This document shows positions 37,425 to 47,312 of a DNA stretch of 64,000 bases, piece after piece (positions within the stretch are counted from its first letter, which is position 1; every line of letters begins with the position of its first letter). Made by a program: the position numbers and the translations under genes. The stretch comes from Sulfobacillus acidophilus (GTDB taxonomy: Bacteria > Bacillota > Sulfobacillia > Sulfobacillales > Sulfobacillaceae). The notes below the pieces were generated by a model. It searched no databases. It was not told the origin of the DNA and saw nothing but the letters and a program-made list of their open reading frames with translations. The stretch spans positions 1 through 64,000 of the forward strand of contig PXYV01000007.1 of assembly GCA_003023745.1 (NCBI GenBank), given 5' to 3'.

Positions 37425-38670
37425 CTAAGCGCTGCGGACCAAACTCTGCAGATGCTGCTGTCGGATGCGTCCGAGGGCCAGGCCGCAGCGCACCCGCATC
37501 TTAGCCAATTCGCGAATCGTCGGGAGTTCAACCCCAAAGGACACGTCAAGGCGACTCTTCACCCGTTCGACCGCGGTTCGGTGGGCATATTCGCGCGCCC
37601 AGGCATCGTTGCTGCGATCAATCGGGGTGAAGATGCGGCGGTCTGTGTCCAGCGGGATCCGGATGCCTTGCGCGACGGGACAGTGAGTTTGGGCGTCACA
37701 AGTGACGCCAGAAAACTTGGCTGGACACCGCTTTTTCAGCGTGCCTCGGTCGGCCTCAAACCCGCCGTGGCCATGGGATGCGCTTGCCCAGTGTCGGGAT
37801 GGTGGCAAAAGACCTCCCCGCGATCATGGTAGGTGACGGTGTCATGCCCCGGGAGCAGTTGGATCGCTTCCCCATCCTTGCACAAATTCCAGATGTCGAT
37901 CACGGGTTTAATGCCGTCGTCATCCCAGAGGCTTTGGACCAACGCGGTGGCATCGTAGCGCCGATCCGCGGTCAACACCCGACAGGCTTTCAGCGCCAAT
38001 GGATGGTTGTCATGGCATTGCGCGAGGAGGATCGATGCTTCGGTGATGTCCGCGATGGACGCCTTCGTGACCATCCAGGCGATCGGTAATTCGTCGGTGG
38101 CATCGACGAGAAAATGGATCTGATAGCCAAACCAGGCGACAACCTTTTCCCACGCCTTCCCCTGCGCATCGACCCCGCGGTAGGTCTTCTTGCCCCAGTC
38201 GGCGTCGTCTGGTCCGACCGATGTTTGGCAAACGACGCCAGGGCTTCGCTGTCGCTCGCCAACCGTTCGCCAAAGTCCGGTAAGGCCTGTTGTTGGAGGT
38301 TCTCGATGATCTGGTGCACCATGGCCTCCACGTCGTCGAGATGGTCCATGATGCGATGCAAAAATCGCGTATAAGCCCCCGCCCACGGAACTCATCCGCC
38401 CAACCCGACCATTGCGCGCAACTGGCCGTTGCGGCCGAGTTCTCGTCGGAGGCTTTCGATGGAGGGATGTTGAAACACGACCCCGGCCAACACGGAGTTC
38501 CACATGGCGCGAAGGGGATAATCGTTCCGCCCGCGTCCGCGGGCGTTTTCTAAGATGCGCATCAACGATTCATCGGGAATGGTATCGAGGACCAACTGCA
38601 GGCGCTCCAAATCGCCCAGTGGTTGAATCTCTTCCCAGAAAAAGAACTGCATCTGTGGTATAATCGCCAT
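37425..38670 (-). pseudogene. IS5/IS1182-like DDE transposase, multiply frameshifted
   Basis: It begins MAIIPQMQFFFWEEIQPLGD at 38670 with an N-terminal helical domain to about 38392. It then continues in other frames: GVDAQGKAWEKVVAWFGYQI and HFLVDATDELPIAW (first Asp region), VLTADRRYDATALV (second Asp region), and REYAHRTAVERVKSRLD (Y-R-E-K signature with the Glu), stopping at 37425. At least three frame changes. Family assignment rests on the spacing and the final signature. Confidence 0.8.
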
Positions 38671-38779
38671 ACGCGCACGCTCTTTCGAAATTGATTGGTG
38701 TGGTACCTCAGTTTTACCAGATTCGGCCCGTTTTTTGGGGTTTTTATGCCATTTTCTCCCGATCGACCCCACTGGGGTC

Positions 38780-39522
38780 AAATTTCATTATCGAAGCCGC
38801 ACGGTGCCTCGCAAGGCGCATGATTTCGTGCAAGATTGCGGTAAATTTTTTCCGCCCGCCCTGCAACCCCAAGCAGAATGCGATCTCTAGCGCAACGCAA
38901 AAAGCTCAAATCCATGTCCTCTTTTGTTTCCTGCTTTCCTTCAGAATCATCACGGCTTTGCCGCTGATCACCGTAATTCTGTGATTGCGTTCGCTGGAAA
39001 CAATTTGTCCTAAAAGATACAACCCGTTTCCTTTTCCGTCTCCTACAGGTTTTGAAGTCCACCCTTGCTCAAAAGCAAATTTGAGTGCCTGAATATCGTT
39101 GTTACATTTTATGCGCTTCGGCGCGGACGCGTGAATAGTCGTGCTGTCTGTGACGGCCAGGCGAAATCGGTGTCTAATGGTGGTATCGATACCTCGCTCA
39201 TGAAACCATCGTTCCAGCAAAGACCCTAGTCGCGCACACGCATGGCGAAGACGTATGAGGACCGCCACGTCCGACATATCGGCCAGACCGAGGCAACTCG
39301 CCCAGGGCGCGGTGATCCGCAAGGACCAGTCGTTCCACCCATAGGCAAATATCAAGCGCAACTAGGCTGCCAGTGAAGATACGACGCGCTGACGGCGAAT
39401 CACTCCATGCGGCCAGGCGGCATCTTGCCAACCCTGCGGTAGAAATTGCTAGAGGAGCTCCCGCTGTTCATCAAATTCGGTAACCGAGCCACTAACTTGC
39501 GCTGACAGTATGCGATTCATCG
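38780..39522 (-). pseudogene. IS4-family transposase, N-terminal fragment
   Basis: It begins MNRILSAQVSGSVTEFDEQR near 39522, with in-frame stops near 39450 and 39363. It then runs LRLIFAYGWNDWSLRITAPW and GLADMSDVAVLIRLRHACAR, ending after the first DDE aspartate region (LAVTDSTTIHASAP) and a truncated remainder. This is a typical N-terminus of IS4-family transposases. It abuts the IS5-like relic. Confidence 0.75.
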
Positions 39523-39797
39523 AAACCACTCCGAGGTGTGAGATTGTGATCTACCCCTCTTCGCGATGACTAGCGCAGATTCCTTGACGCGCATCGTCGT
39601 GAGCGAGAAGTTAGCGCCTATGGGGCCCCTCTGCCCCGCTGGACTTAACGGCTGTTGAGCTTTCGCGTCCAAGAAAGGAAATGCGATGGCGGCGCGTTCG
39701 ACGTGGATGGAGGCAGCCGGACACAAACTTTTGCTGAGCCCCAAATCATTTCGTTTGAGATTTATCCCCATCGATATCGATCGTCTATAATGAAGGT

Positions 39798-40427
39798 ATG
39801 GAACGAAAACTCGTAGGTATTCGCGAAGCTGCAGCTTTCCTTGGAGTTTCTCTTTCGACACTGCGCCGCTGGGAGCGAGAGGGAAGGCTCATGCCGGACG
39901 AACGCACACCCTCGGGATATCGACGCTATGACTTGGTGCGGTTGCGACCAGAGCAGGTCCATCGTGCGGATTCCGATGGCAAAACGCTGGTCTATGCGCG
40001 GAGCTCCAGTGATAGTTCGGACGACACGCTAGAGAGCCAAAAGCAAATCTTGAGTCGGTATTGTGCAACCCAAGGCTGGGATTTTGACGTGATTACCGAT
40101 CGCGGATCGTCGAAAGACGACCACATTCGCGGGCTCAAACGGCTGCTGGAGAGGATCCTGGCCGATGATTTCGCCCGCCTTGTCATCGCACATCAAAGCC
40201 AACTGGGGCGCTTTGGCGCAGAACTCGTGTTTGCGGTATGCGAAGCCAAACACGTGGAGGTCCTCATTCTCAACCAAGGGGAAGGAATTGCGATCGAGGA
40301 TGACGAGGTATCGGACTTAAGCGATCTCATTAAGGACTGTTCGACAACGCTGTATCCTAGCCGCAGGCGTAGACAGTACGCACCCGCCAACGGGTTACAC
40401 CAGGCCGTCGACCAAGCATCATCCTGA
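39798..40427 (+). CDS. Lone IS607-type resolvase, diverged and perhaps inactive
   Basis: 209 residues. The winged helix is good (IREAAAFLGVSLSTLRRWE), and LVIAHQSQLGRFGAELVFAV is conserved. The catalytic segment reads LVYARSSSDSSDDTLESQKQ instead of YARVSS-x-DQ, and the C-terminus (STTLYPSRRRRQYAPANG) has lost the FSARLYG pattern. No tnpB follows. TATAAT lies only six bases before the ATG, so any transcript would be nearly leaderless. It is related to the resolvase relic at 4065, with matching N-terminal motifs (RKLV, EAAxFLGV). Probably a decaying IS607 remnant with an open frame. Confidence 0.7.
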   Translation: MERKLVGIREAAAFLGVSLSTLRRWEREGRLMPDERTPSGYRRYDLVRLRPEQVHRADSDGKTLVYARSSSDSSDDTLESQKQILSRYCATQGWDFDVITDRGSSKDDHIRGLKRLLERILADDFARLVIAHQSQLGRFGAELVFAVCEAKHVEVLILNQGEGIAIEDDEVSDLSDLIKDCSTTLYPSRRRRQYAPANGLHQAVDQASS

Positions 40428-40624
40428 GTGTGGCCTGGGCGTGTCGGTTACCCTCCAATGACGCACCACGCTTAGATCCCTTAGAATGTGCTTAAGACGT
40501 TCGCGGCGCAGCCTCTCAAGCGGTCCGCCGCGACCACATCGCACCCATGTTTTCTCATTGAGCGATGTTTGCAGAGAATGTGCCTCAGGTAAGCGTCGGA
40601 GCACCAGGAAGGAATTTTTTCTCC

Positions 40625-41932
40625 TTACCCCACAGTTAGGCCATAATGGCGATAGACGTCGGCGATAAACGAAATGGTCCCGCACAACAGGACGCGCTCC
40701 CCGGTTTGGGCGGCACTCAGTACCTCGGACAAGGCGGTCTGAACGTCAGGGATGACGCGGGTCCGAGGAAACGCCGGGTCGTTCTCGAAGTGATAGGCAA
40801 GACGTTTGTTGGAGCAGCCGGTCAACACGATCTGCCGCGCATGCACTAAGGCCACTTCGACCATCCCCAGCCGGTCCTTACCGTCCGGAATCGAGAGAAC
40901 CACCTGATCAAAAGGGCCGAGATTGGTCAATAAGTCGGCTACCGACTCGGGGCGCACCCCGGCGTCCAAGAGCACGAAGGGGTCGGCCGACAGCACCTGG
41001 CCCCGTCCCGGCCACGAAAGCGTGGCCGCGATTTCCCGGACCAAGGGTTCGGACAGGGCGTGCGTTAAAGACTCCACCACTGTGATAGCGGTCGCAAGAT
41101 TTTGCACCAACGCGCCCACCGCCGGAATCCGAAGCTCGTTCCAACGCCGTCCGTCCGCAAACGCCAAGTCAAATGTTGTGCCGTTTACCCCCATATGGAT
41201 GTCGGCCACCTGTACGTGATCCGGCACGACCCACACCATCGGCGCGATCCCCAATTGCGCTAACCGGTCCTGCACCGCATTGATCAACACCGGGCGGCGC
41301 GTCCCTAATACTACGGTGCGCGTGTGCGGCGTAATGCTGCCCGCTTTATGCCAGGCGATTGACTCCAGTGTCGGCCCCAACTCGCGCACGTGTTCGGCTA
41401 ACACCTCGGTAATCACGGCAGCTTCGTGATTAATTTGCGTCACGTCGTCGAACAAGGCCCCGCGACCGGTTTCGTAAATGCCCCAGTGCACCTGCCGCTG
41501 GCGAAAGTGCCAAGCCGCCATGGCCGCAAAAATACCCACCGGGCCAATATAAGAAGGGGGGCTGAGTTCCTGCCAAATGGTATCCAAGGAGGGCTCAATG
41601 GCGGAAAATGTTGTCGCAAACTCTTGCTCGGAAATCATGGCACCATCAACCCGAATGCGCTCTAACGAGTCTAAGAGATGCGGACTGGTAAATAACCCCA
41701 CTGGTGCATCGAAAGCTCCTAGCAGTTGGGCGATAAAATGGGCGGTCGACCCCTTGCCTTTGCTGCCCGTGACCAACACATTGCGCGCCGCCAAATCGGG
41801 GCGGTCCACGGCTGTCAGGAGGCGCGCCGTGTACTCGGGATGCCGCTCGCGGTCATCCGTGAGCTGCCTTCCATAGCGATTGAATGACCGGTAAATTTTT
41901 TCAAACGCCCGGTCCAGATCGTCTTGCACCAT
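40625..41932 (-). CDS. folC: Dihydrofolate/folylpolyglutamate synthase
   Basis: A 435-residue Mur-ligase-family enzyme. The P-loop GSKGKGSTAHF is near residue 57, followed by LFTSPHLLDSLERIRVDG (FolC signature), GIYETGRGALFDDVTQ (Mg/ATP site) and LDAGVRPESVADLL near the C-domain ATP contact. It adds glutamate to folates in the cytosol. The ATG at 41932 is chosen because GTGGAGGG lies eight bases upstream and the length then matches typical FolC; the longest frame adds 45 residues. It is divergent from the P450 gene. The C-terminal end is close to normal length. Confidence 0.9.
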   Translation of the reverse strand: MVQDDLDRAFEKIYRSFNRYGRQLTDDRERHPEYTARLLTAVDRPDLAARNVLVTGSKGKGSTAHFIAQLLGAFDAPVGLFTSPHLLDSLERIRVDGAMISEQEFATTFSAIEPSLDTIWQELSPPSYIGPVGIFAAMAAWHFRQRQVHWGIYETGRGALFDDVTQINHEAAVITEVLAEHVRELGPTLESIAWHKAGSITPHTRTVVLGTRRPVLINAVQDRLAQLGIAPMVWVVPDHVQVADIHMGVNGTTFDLAFADGRRWNELRIPAVGALVQNLATAITVVESLTHALSEPLVREIAATLSWPGRGQVLSADPFVLLDAGVRPESVADLLTNLGPFDQVVLSIPDGKDRLGMVEVALVHARQIVLTGCSNKRLAYHFENDPAFPRTRVIPDVQTALSEVLSAAQTGERVLLCGTISFIADVYRHYGLTVG

Positions 41933-42057
41933 CGTCGTCGGGTCCCTCCACATCTTGAGATGCATCGTACCATACCGCCAATCAGAGGAAAATCTCCCTT
42001 GCACCGGCGACCACATCCTGCCAGGATACAAAAAGACAGCAAGGAGGCGAGCAACGC

Positions 42058-43239
42058 ATGGGACCATTGGGAGCGGCCATATGGCTTAGTCGGCTGGGGT
42101 TCACGCAATCGGAATTCATGGCCAACCCCTTTCCCATCTATCAAGAATGGCTGGCCGAGCGCCCCATTTGGGAAGTCGAACCGGGGCAGTGGCTTTTATT
42201 CCGCTATGAAGATGTACGGGTCGCGTTGACCAGTGCGGCATTCACCAAAGGAGAGGCATGGACGCAAACACCGCCCGAGGGATATCGTCACCTGCCCGAT
42301 TTGACCCCGAGTCTTCTCATGTCCGATCCGCCCGTGCATACGCGCCTTCGCGGATTGGTCACCCAGGCCTTTCAACCCCGGCACCTCAAGCGGCTGGAAC
42401 CCTTCATTGTCGAGGTGGCACGGCAGTTCAGCGACCGTGTTGTCGCCGATGGGGAAGGAGAACTCGTGAGCCAATTTGCGTTTCCCCTGCCAGCGGTCGT
42501 CATTGCCGAACTGTTGGGTGTTCCCCGCGCCGACCATCCCCAATTCCGGGCCTGGTCCAAACAGATTGTGCGTTTGCTGGATCCCTCCCAGTCCCCAGAA
42601 GCCCGTCAAAATGCCATGGAGGCACGCTGGCAATTGCTAGACTACTTTCATCACCTGATTGCGGAAAAGCGCCGCGCGCCGGCCGACGATCTATTAACCG
42701 AGCTGGTGCAAGTCGAAGCCGATGGCGACCGGCTGGCGCCCGGTGAACTTCTGGCCATGGCCTTGCTATTGTTGGTAGCAGGTCACGAAACCACCACCAA
42801 CCTGATTCCCATGGGAACGTTGGCTCTCATCCCTCATCCGCATCCCCGGCCCGAAGATGACTGGCACGATCCGGTCGAGGAGCTTTTACGCTATACCTCG
42901 CCCGTCCAGTTAGACGCACGGCTGGTCGCGGAGTCAATCAGTTTGGGCACCGTTACCATTCCTGGCGGTTCATGGGTCACCCTTGTACTCGGCGCGGCCA
43001 ACCGCGATCCGAGCATTTTCCCCGATCCGGACACGCTCAACCTCAGTCGGCACCCCAATCCGCACCTGGCCTTTGGCCGCGGCATTCATTTTTGCCTGGG
43101 TGCAGCGTTAGCCCGTATGGAGGCCCTGATCGCCTTTCCCACGCTGTGGCAGTACGAGTGGCGCCTCGCCGGTGAACCGCTCTGGAACGAAAATATTGTG
43201 CTCCGTGGCCTGACGGCACTTCCGGTACGTCTTGGCTAA
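42058..43239 (+). CDS. Cytochrome P450
   Basis: A 393-residue soluble bacterial P450. The I-helix oxygen motif AGHETTTN is near residue 242, the K-helix EXXR in VEELLRYTSPVQ near 280, and the heme-ligand loop FGRGIHFCLGAAL near 342 with the axial cysteine. Overall order resembles CYP107/BioI-type monooxygenases. The ATG follows AAGGAGG by nine bases. No ferredoxin or reductase gene is adjacent, so electrons must come from elsewhere. Substrate unknown. Confidence 0.93.
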   Translation: MGPLGAAIWLSRLGFTQSEFMANPFPIYQEWLAERPIWEVEPGQWLLFRYEDVRVALTSAAFTKGEAWTQTPPEGYRHLPDLTPSLLMSDPPVHTRLRGLVTQAFQPRHLKRLEPFIVEVARQFSDRVVADGEGELVSQFAFPLPAVVIAELLGVPRADHPQFRAWSKQIVRLLDPSQSPEARQNAMEARWQLLDYFHHLIAEKRRAPADDLLTELVQVEADGDRLAPGELLAMALLLLVAGHETTTNLIPMGTLALIPHPHPRPEDDWHDPVEELLRYTSPVQLDARLVAESISLGTVTIPGGSWVTLVLGAANRDPSIFPDPDTLNLSRHPNPHLAFGRGIHFCLGAALARMEALIAFPTLWQYEWRLAGEPLWNENIVLRGLTALPVRLG

Positions 43240-43553
43240 GGCTGGGGACACCTTCAAACAAGGCCATTAGATTAGCGATCCTGCGTGTTCGGCTGCGACA
43301 GGCTTCAGAGAGTGCCCAACCCAAGAAAGCGGTTCATGCACCGCCAGGAATTCTCCGCTTTTGGCCTTGTCATCAAACGCAAGAAAATCGCCGCGACACC
43401 GACAGCGATAACAAGCCACACACGACGCAGGAAACCATCAAAACAAGTACGGCCCGACGGCAGATCGGGCCGTATCGCAGCCAAGAAATTTGCCACGTCG
43501 ATGGTATCTTGTGCTCCGATTCAAACCATGCTTACGGGTTCTTTGGGCAAAAT
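43240..43553. other. Convergent intergenic region with hairpin
   Basis: 314 bp between the P450 stop and the aldo/keto reductase stop, holding a strong stem-loop (separate entry). No gene. Confidence 0.5.
43449..43475 (-). terminator. Probable terminator of aldo/keto reductase
   Basis: TACGGCCCGA / TCGGGCCGTA, a perfect 10-bp stem with a 7-nt loop, in the gap between convergent genes. On the minus strand it is followed by the T-rich CTTGTTTTG, so it mainly serves the reductase operon; it may act on both. Confidence 0.6.
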
Positions 43554-44525
43554 TCAGCTTAAGCGGTACCAGCCAAATGGCTCTCCCTGGACAAAGGGTG
43601 CGCTCAATTCGTCCAATTGCCGGTCCAATTCTCCGTCTATCGCGACATCTAATGCCTTTAAATTCTCAAGCACCTGCTCCACCCGGGTAGCCCCAACAAT
43701 GGCGCTGGCAACGTTGGGGCGGTCCATCAACCAGGCTAGCGCCAACGCGCTCGGTTCATAAGAAGCTTGCCATGCCAGGTCGGCAAACCGATCTCCTGCG
43801 GTGCGCAGGGCGGGACTGACGCGCGCAAGAAAATCGGGCTGGCGCTCAGCCCGCGATCCACTGGGGATGTGGCCGCCTTGGTATTTCCCGGTTAACACCC
43901 CACCTGCCAGCGGGTAGTAGGCGACTATACCCACACCCTCTGACTGGGCCAAGGGAATGAGTTCACGCTCGGGGGTGCGGTCTAATAGCGAGTAGGAGGG
44001 CTGCAGTCCGCAAAAACGCTCCCAACCGTGCGCGCGGGCCACACCCAAGGCGCTGGCCAGCTCCTGCGGCCGATAGTTGGAGCATGCCACATACAGCACT
44101 TTGCCTTGCCGCACAAAGTCATCCAATGTCTGGACCGTTTCCTCATAGGACGTGTCGGGATCAAAGGTGTGAACATAAAAGAGATCAACAAAGTCTGTTT
44201 GCAGCCGTTTTAAACTTTGCTCCAGTTGAAGGGTGAGGTGCCGGCGCGACGTGCCGCGGTTGTACGGTCCCGGTCCTTGCGGCAGTCCTGCCTTGGTGGC
44301 GATCACGGCCTGTGAGCGCCGGCCTTTTAGCGCCTCGCCAATAATCTGTTCGGACTGCCCTTGGGTGTAGCCATTGGCCGTATCAATCAAAGTGATGCCA
44401 TGATCCAGCGCGGCATGAATGATGTCGATGGACGTCTTTTTGTCGGCCCGTCCTCCGAAACTATTCGTCCCCAGTCCCAATTGCGAAACTTTAAGTCCAC
44501 TCGCCCCTAGATTCCGATATTCCAC
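43554..44525 (-). CDS. Aldo/keto reductase
   Basis: A 323-residue NADPH-dependent TIM-barrel reductase. The catalytic tetrad is visible: Asp in LIDTANGYTQGQSE and its Tyr, Lys in VIATKAGLP, His in LFYVHTFDP. GASGLKVSQLGLGTNSFGG opens the barrel, and SAIVGATRVEQV near the end is the cofactor-binding loop. The layout is AKR11/YghZ-type. GTG at 44525 with AAGGAGA upstream is preferred; the longest frame adds 29 Gly/Ser-rich codons. It follows nadE by 67 bp on the same strand, so the two may be co-transcribed. Confidence 0.9.
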   Translation of the reverse strand: MEYRNLGASGLKVSQLGLGTNSFGGRADKKTSIDIIHAALDHGITLIDTANGYTQGQSEQIIGEALKGRRSQAVIATKAGLPQGPGPYNRGTSRRHLTLQLEQSLKRLQTDFVDLFYVHTFDPDTSYEETVQTLDDFVRQGKVLYVACSNYRPQELASALGVARAHGWERFCGLQPSYSLLDRTPERELIPLAQSEGVGIVAYYPLAGGVLTGKYQGGHIPSGSRAERQPDFLARVSPALRTAGDRFADLAWQASYEPSALALAWLMDRPNVASAIVGATRVEQVLENLKALDVAIDGELDRQLDELSAPFVQGEPFGWYRLS

Positions 44526-44592
44526 GTATTCACTCTCCTTGCCATCCCCAATGTGGTTCGATAGCCCGCCTGCACTCCTGCTACTTTCTTTT

Positions 44593-45420
44593 CTACCGCC
44601 ACCAGTTGTCAAACGGAGTCACAGGCAACCGTCGTTTATGCTCTGTCACACGATAGCGGTGACGAATGCGACCGGCGATATCATCCGCAATGGATTCGCC
44701 GGTCAAAAAGGCGTCCATTACCTTGTACGAAATTCCCAACTCGTCTTCGTCCAGTTGACCGGGCCTTTGATCCAACAGATCGGCCGTCGGCGCCTTGGTG
44801 TAAATTTGTTCTGGGGCTCCCAGATATTTCAAGAGTTCACGACCTTGTTGCTTGGTCAATCCCGTGAGCGGGGTCAAATCGACGCCGCCATCGCCATACT
44901 TCGTAAAAAACCCCGGCAAAGCTTCAGCGGCATGATCGGTCCCCACCACCAAGGCATTAAAGGCGTGCGCGAAGCGATAGTGGACCGTCATCCGTTCTTG
45001 CGCCTTTTGGTTGCCCTTATTGAAGTCGGACATTTTTTGTCCCGTCGCCGCTTCGAACGCCTGCACCGCAGCGTCTACCGCCCCCTTGATGTTCACCACA
45101 AATGATCGGTCGGGGCGAATAAAATCAAGGGCTCGAATTGCATCTTCCTCATCTTGCTGCACGCCATAGGGGAGCCGCAAGGCAATGAATACATAGGCCT
45201 GGTCCGCTTCTTGGCGCAGTTCTTCAACCGCCATCTGGCACAACCGTCCCGCCAAGCTGGAGTCCTGACCGCCGGAAATGCCTAGGACAAATCCTTTCAT
45301 GCCCGCAAAGCGTACGTAGTCCTTCAGGAACTCTAGGCGAAACCGAAGCTCCTCTTGCGGAACAATCCGTGGCTTTACATGCAAATCCTCAATAATTTGT
45401 TGTTGCGTTGGCTCCTTCAC
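44593..45420 (-). CDS. nadE: Ammonia-dependent NAD+ synthetase
   Basis: A 275-residue N-type ATP pyrophosphatase that amidates deamido-NAD+. The P-loop SGGQDSSLAGRL is near residue 48. KADTVLGTDH-like VVGTDHAAEALPGFFTKYGDGG is near 160, followed by DLTPLTGLTKQQGRELL and KAPTADLLD. Length matches the short, NH3-dependent form without a glutaminase domain. GTG start with GGAGGCGGG upstream. Last step of NAD biosynthesis; cytosolic. Confidence 0.95.
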   Translation of the reverse strand: MKEPTQQQIIEDLHVKPRIVPQEELRFRLEFLKDYVRFAGMKGFVLGISGGQDSSLAGRLCQMAVEELRQEADQAYVFIALRLPYGVQQDEEDAIRALDFIRPDRSFVVNIKGAVDAAVQAFEAATGQKMSDFNKGNQKAQERMTVHYRFAHAFNALVVGTDHAAEALPGFFTKYGDGGVDLTPLTGLTKQQGRELLKYLGAPEQIYTKAPTADLLDQRPGQLDEDELGISYKVMDAFLTGESIADDIAGRIRHRYRVTEHKRRLPVTPFDNWWR

Positions 45421-46064
45421 GATCTGCCCGCCTCCCCCTATGCGTTGCGATAAACGGTTGACTGAACCGCCCTAATCACGACTATACCGAAGCAAGTCCG
45501 GTTTGGCGACTCACGCTTATCATTTAATCGGATTACCGGCTCTCATACCCCCACCATGATCACGAGCCAATGCTGCCAGGTATCCTTCCCGGACGGGGGG
45601 TTGATGCGCGGATTTTAGCTGTTTCGCCCATGGACGAAGCGCGCCAATCGAATTCACCAATGGGTGTCCTGACTTTGAATTCCCGACCGATCGCCGAGTT
45701 CCGATCAAGCCTCATACGTGTTCGGCAGGTGCCATCCTCAATCCCACTTGGTCGGGTAGCGCTACTGTACCTACGCCGAGATGGTTGAGCAGCCGGACGT
45801 TTCGTACGTTGAGCAGATCCGCGGCAACGGACCCGACCTCCCGCGCTATGCGTAACGCCTTGACGATGGCCAGGCCATACATTGGCCAACGTTGGTGTTG
45901 CTGGCACATTGAAAACCAGTCCCCAATATTTTGGGGAGTTGTGGCCAGCTAATGTCACACCTTGACGATGCGAGCAGCGTCGCATGTATTAAGCACCCGA
46001 CCCATTCCCCCTGATCTTTTGATTGGCGGCCAGAGTCGGCTCACCATCCGGGTTATCTCACGCT
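45421..46064. other. Intergenic stretch, no supported gene
   Basis: Minus-strand frames near 45520-45910 have protein-like stretches (LLNVRNVRLLNHLG) but are broken, and I cannot place them in a family. Confidence 0.4.
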
Positions 46065-46925
46065 CTAAATAGGAAAGACGATAGTTCGGTTTTCAAATGG
46101 CAAAACCCGGTCGGAAACGTGCCAATTGACAGCCCGCGCCAATACCATGCGCTCTACGTGCCGGCCAATGCGCTTATAATCGGCCAACTGATGGCGATGG
46201 TCGACGCGATGCACGTCTTGCTCGATAATCGGCCCCTGATCGAGCTCTTCCGTCACATAATGCGCGGTCCCCCCGATTAACTTCACGCCCCGCCGATAGG
46301 CTTGCAGGTAGGGATTGGCCCCTACAAAGGCCGGAAGAAACGAGTGGTGAATGTTAATAATGCGCGAGGGGAATCGCGACACAAAGTCGGCCGAGAGAAT
46401 TTGCATGTAGCGCGCCAAGACGATCGTGTCGATTTGATAGTTCGCCACGATATCTAATATTTGTCGTTCACTTTCACTCTTTTGTCCTTTGGCGACCGGC
46501 ACGTAATAAAAGGGCAGAGAGTACGATTGCGCCAACTCGCCAATTTCCGCGTGATTACTAATGACGACGGCGATATCCGCGTCAATGTCGCCCCGTCCCG
46601 TTTGCCAGGCGAGTTCTTGCAAGCAGTGCGACTCACGCGACACCAGCACCGCTAGACGCTGGCGCTGGTGCGCTTTAGTCAGGCGCCATTGCATAGGGAC
46701 ATTGCGTGAAAGGCTTTCCATGTCTTTTCGAATGCGAGCGTCCGTCCCCGTCCGGGCATCAAATTCACTGCGCATAAAAAAATGGCCGCCCAAGCCTTCG
46801 GAGTGTTGATCGAACGCCACAATGTTCGCGCCAGCCTGCGCCAAGACGCCGGACACGCGATGAATCAGACCTCTTTCGTCCGGGCACGCCATCAAAAGAC
46901 GGTACCGTTCTTCTCCCATCGTCAT
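46065..46925 (-). CDS. purU: Formyltetrahydrofolate deformylase
   Basis: A 286-residue protein hydrolysing 10-formyl-THF to formate and THF. The N-terminal ACT domain (residues about 6-75) is LLMACPDERGLIHRVSGVLA. The formyltransferase domain has INIHHSFLPAFVGANPY (Asn and His) and GGTAHYVTEELDQGPII (His and Asp), a complete catalytic set. The start is placed at MTMGEER, with GAAGGTGG upstream. It supplies formate for purine synthesis and balances one-carbon pools. Isolated gene. Confidence 0.94.
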   Translation of the reverse strand: MTMGEERYRLLMACPDERGLIHRVSGVLAQAGANIVAFDQHSEGLGGHFFMRSEFDARTGTDARIRKDMESLSRNVPMQWRLTKAHQRQRLAVLVSRESHCLQELAWQTGRGDIDADIAVVISNHAEIGELAQSYSLPFYYVPVAKGQKSESERQILDIVANYQIDTIVLARYMQILSADFVSRFPSRIINIHHSFLPAFVGANPYLQAYRRGVKLIGGTAHYVTEELDQGPIIEQDVHRVDHRHQLADYKRIGRHVERMVLARAVNWHVSDRVLPFENRTIVFPI

Positions 46926-47031
46926 TCCCGTAAGCCACCTTCTCACCAATGTATGGACGGCATTATGCCGAGTTTCTTAGAGAAGGTCAAGCGGTGTCCA
47001 ATATCCCCCCGAGCGACATGCGCTGCAATCA

Positions 47032-47268
47032 CTAGAACACCCGGATCACCAAGCCCACCAGACTGACCAGCAGCACCAGACGGAACGCCGCCCAATAATT
47101 TAAGCGGGGCCATTGGGCCAATGGCGGCAGCGTGAGGTTCCAAAGCCAGCGCAAAAGCCCCGGCGCGCCAAACAGCAATACCGCCGCGACGATGACCCAA
47201 GCCCAACCGCTCACATTAATTAGCGCCAATGGGCTCAACTCGGCAACCGGGGGCGGAATGAATTGCAT
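47032..47268 (-). CDS. Small membrane protein
   Basis: 78 residues with two hydrophobic stretches (WAWVIVAAVLLFGAPGLL and WAAFRLVLLVSLVGLVI) and otherwise proline-rich termini. GAGGAG lies seven bases before the ATG. It is 44 bp downstream of the YbjQ-like gene on the same strand, so probably in one transcript. No family recognised. Confidence 0.65.
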   Translation of the reverse strand: MQFIPPPVAELSPLALINVSGWAWVIVAAVLLFGAPGLLRWLWNLTLPPLAQWPRLNYWAAFRLVLLVSLVGLVIRVF

Positions 47269-47312
47269 AGGCGATCTCCTCGAAGTGTTCAGTTAGGATC
47301 GGTCCCGTAGAG

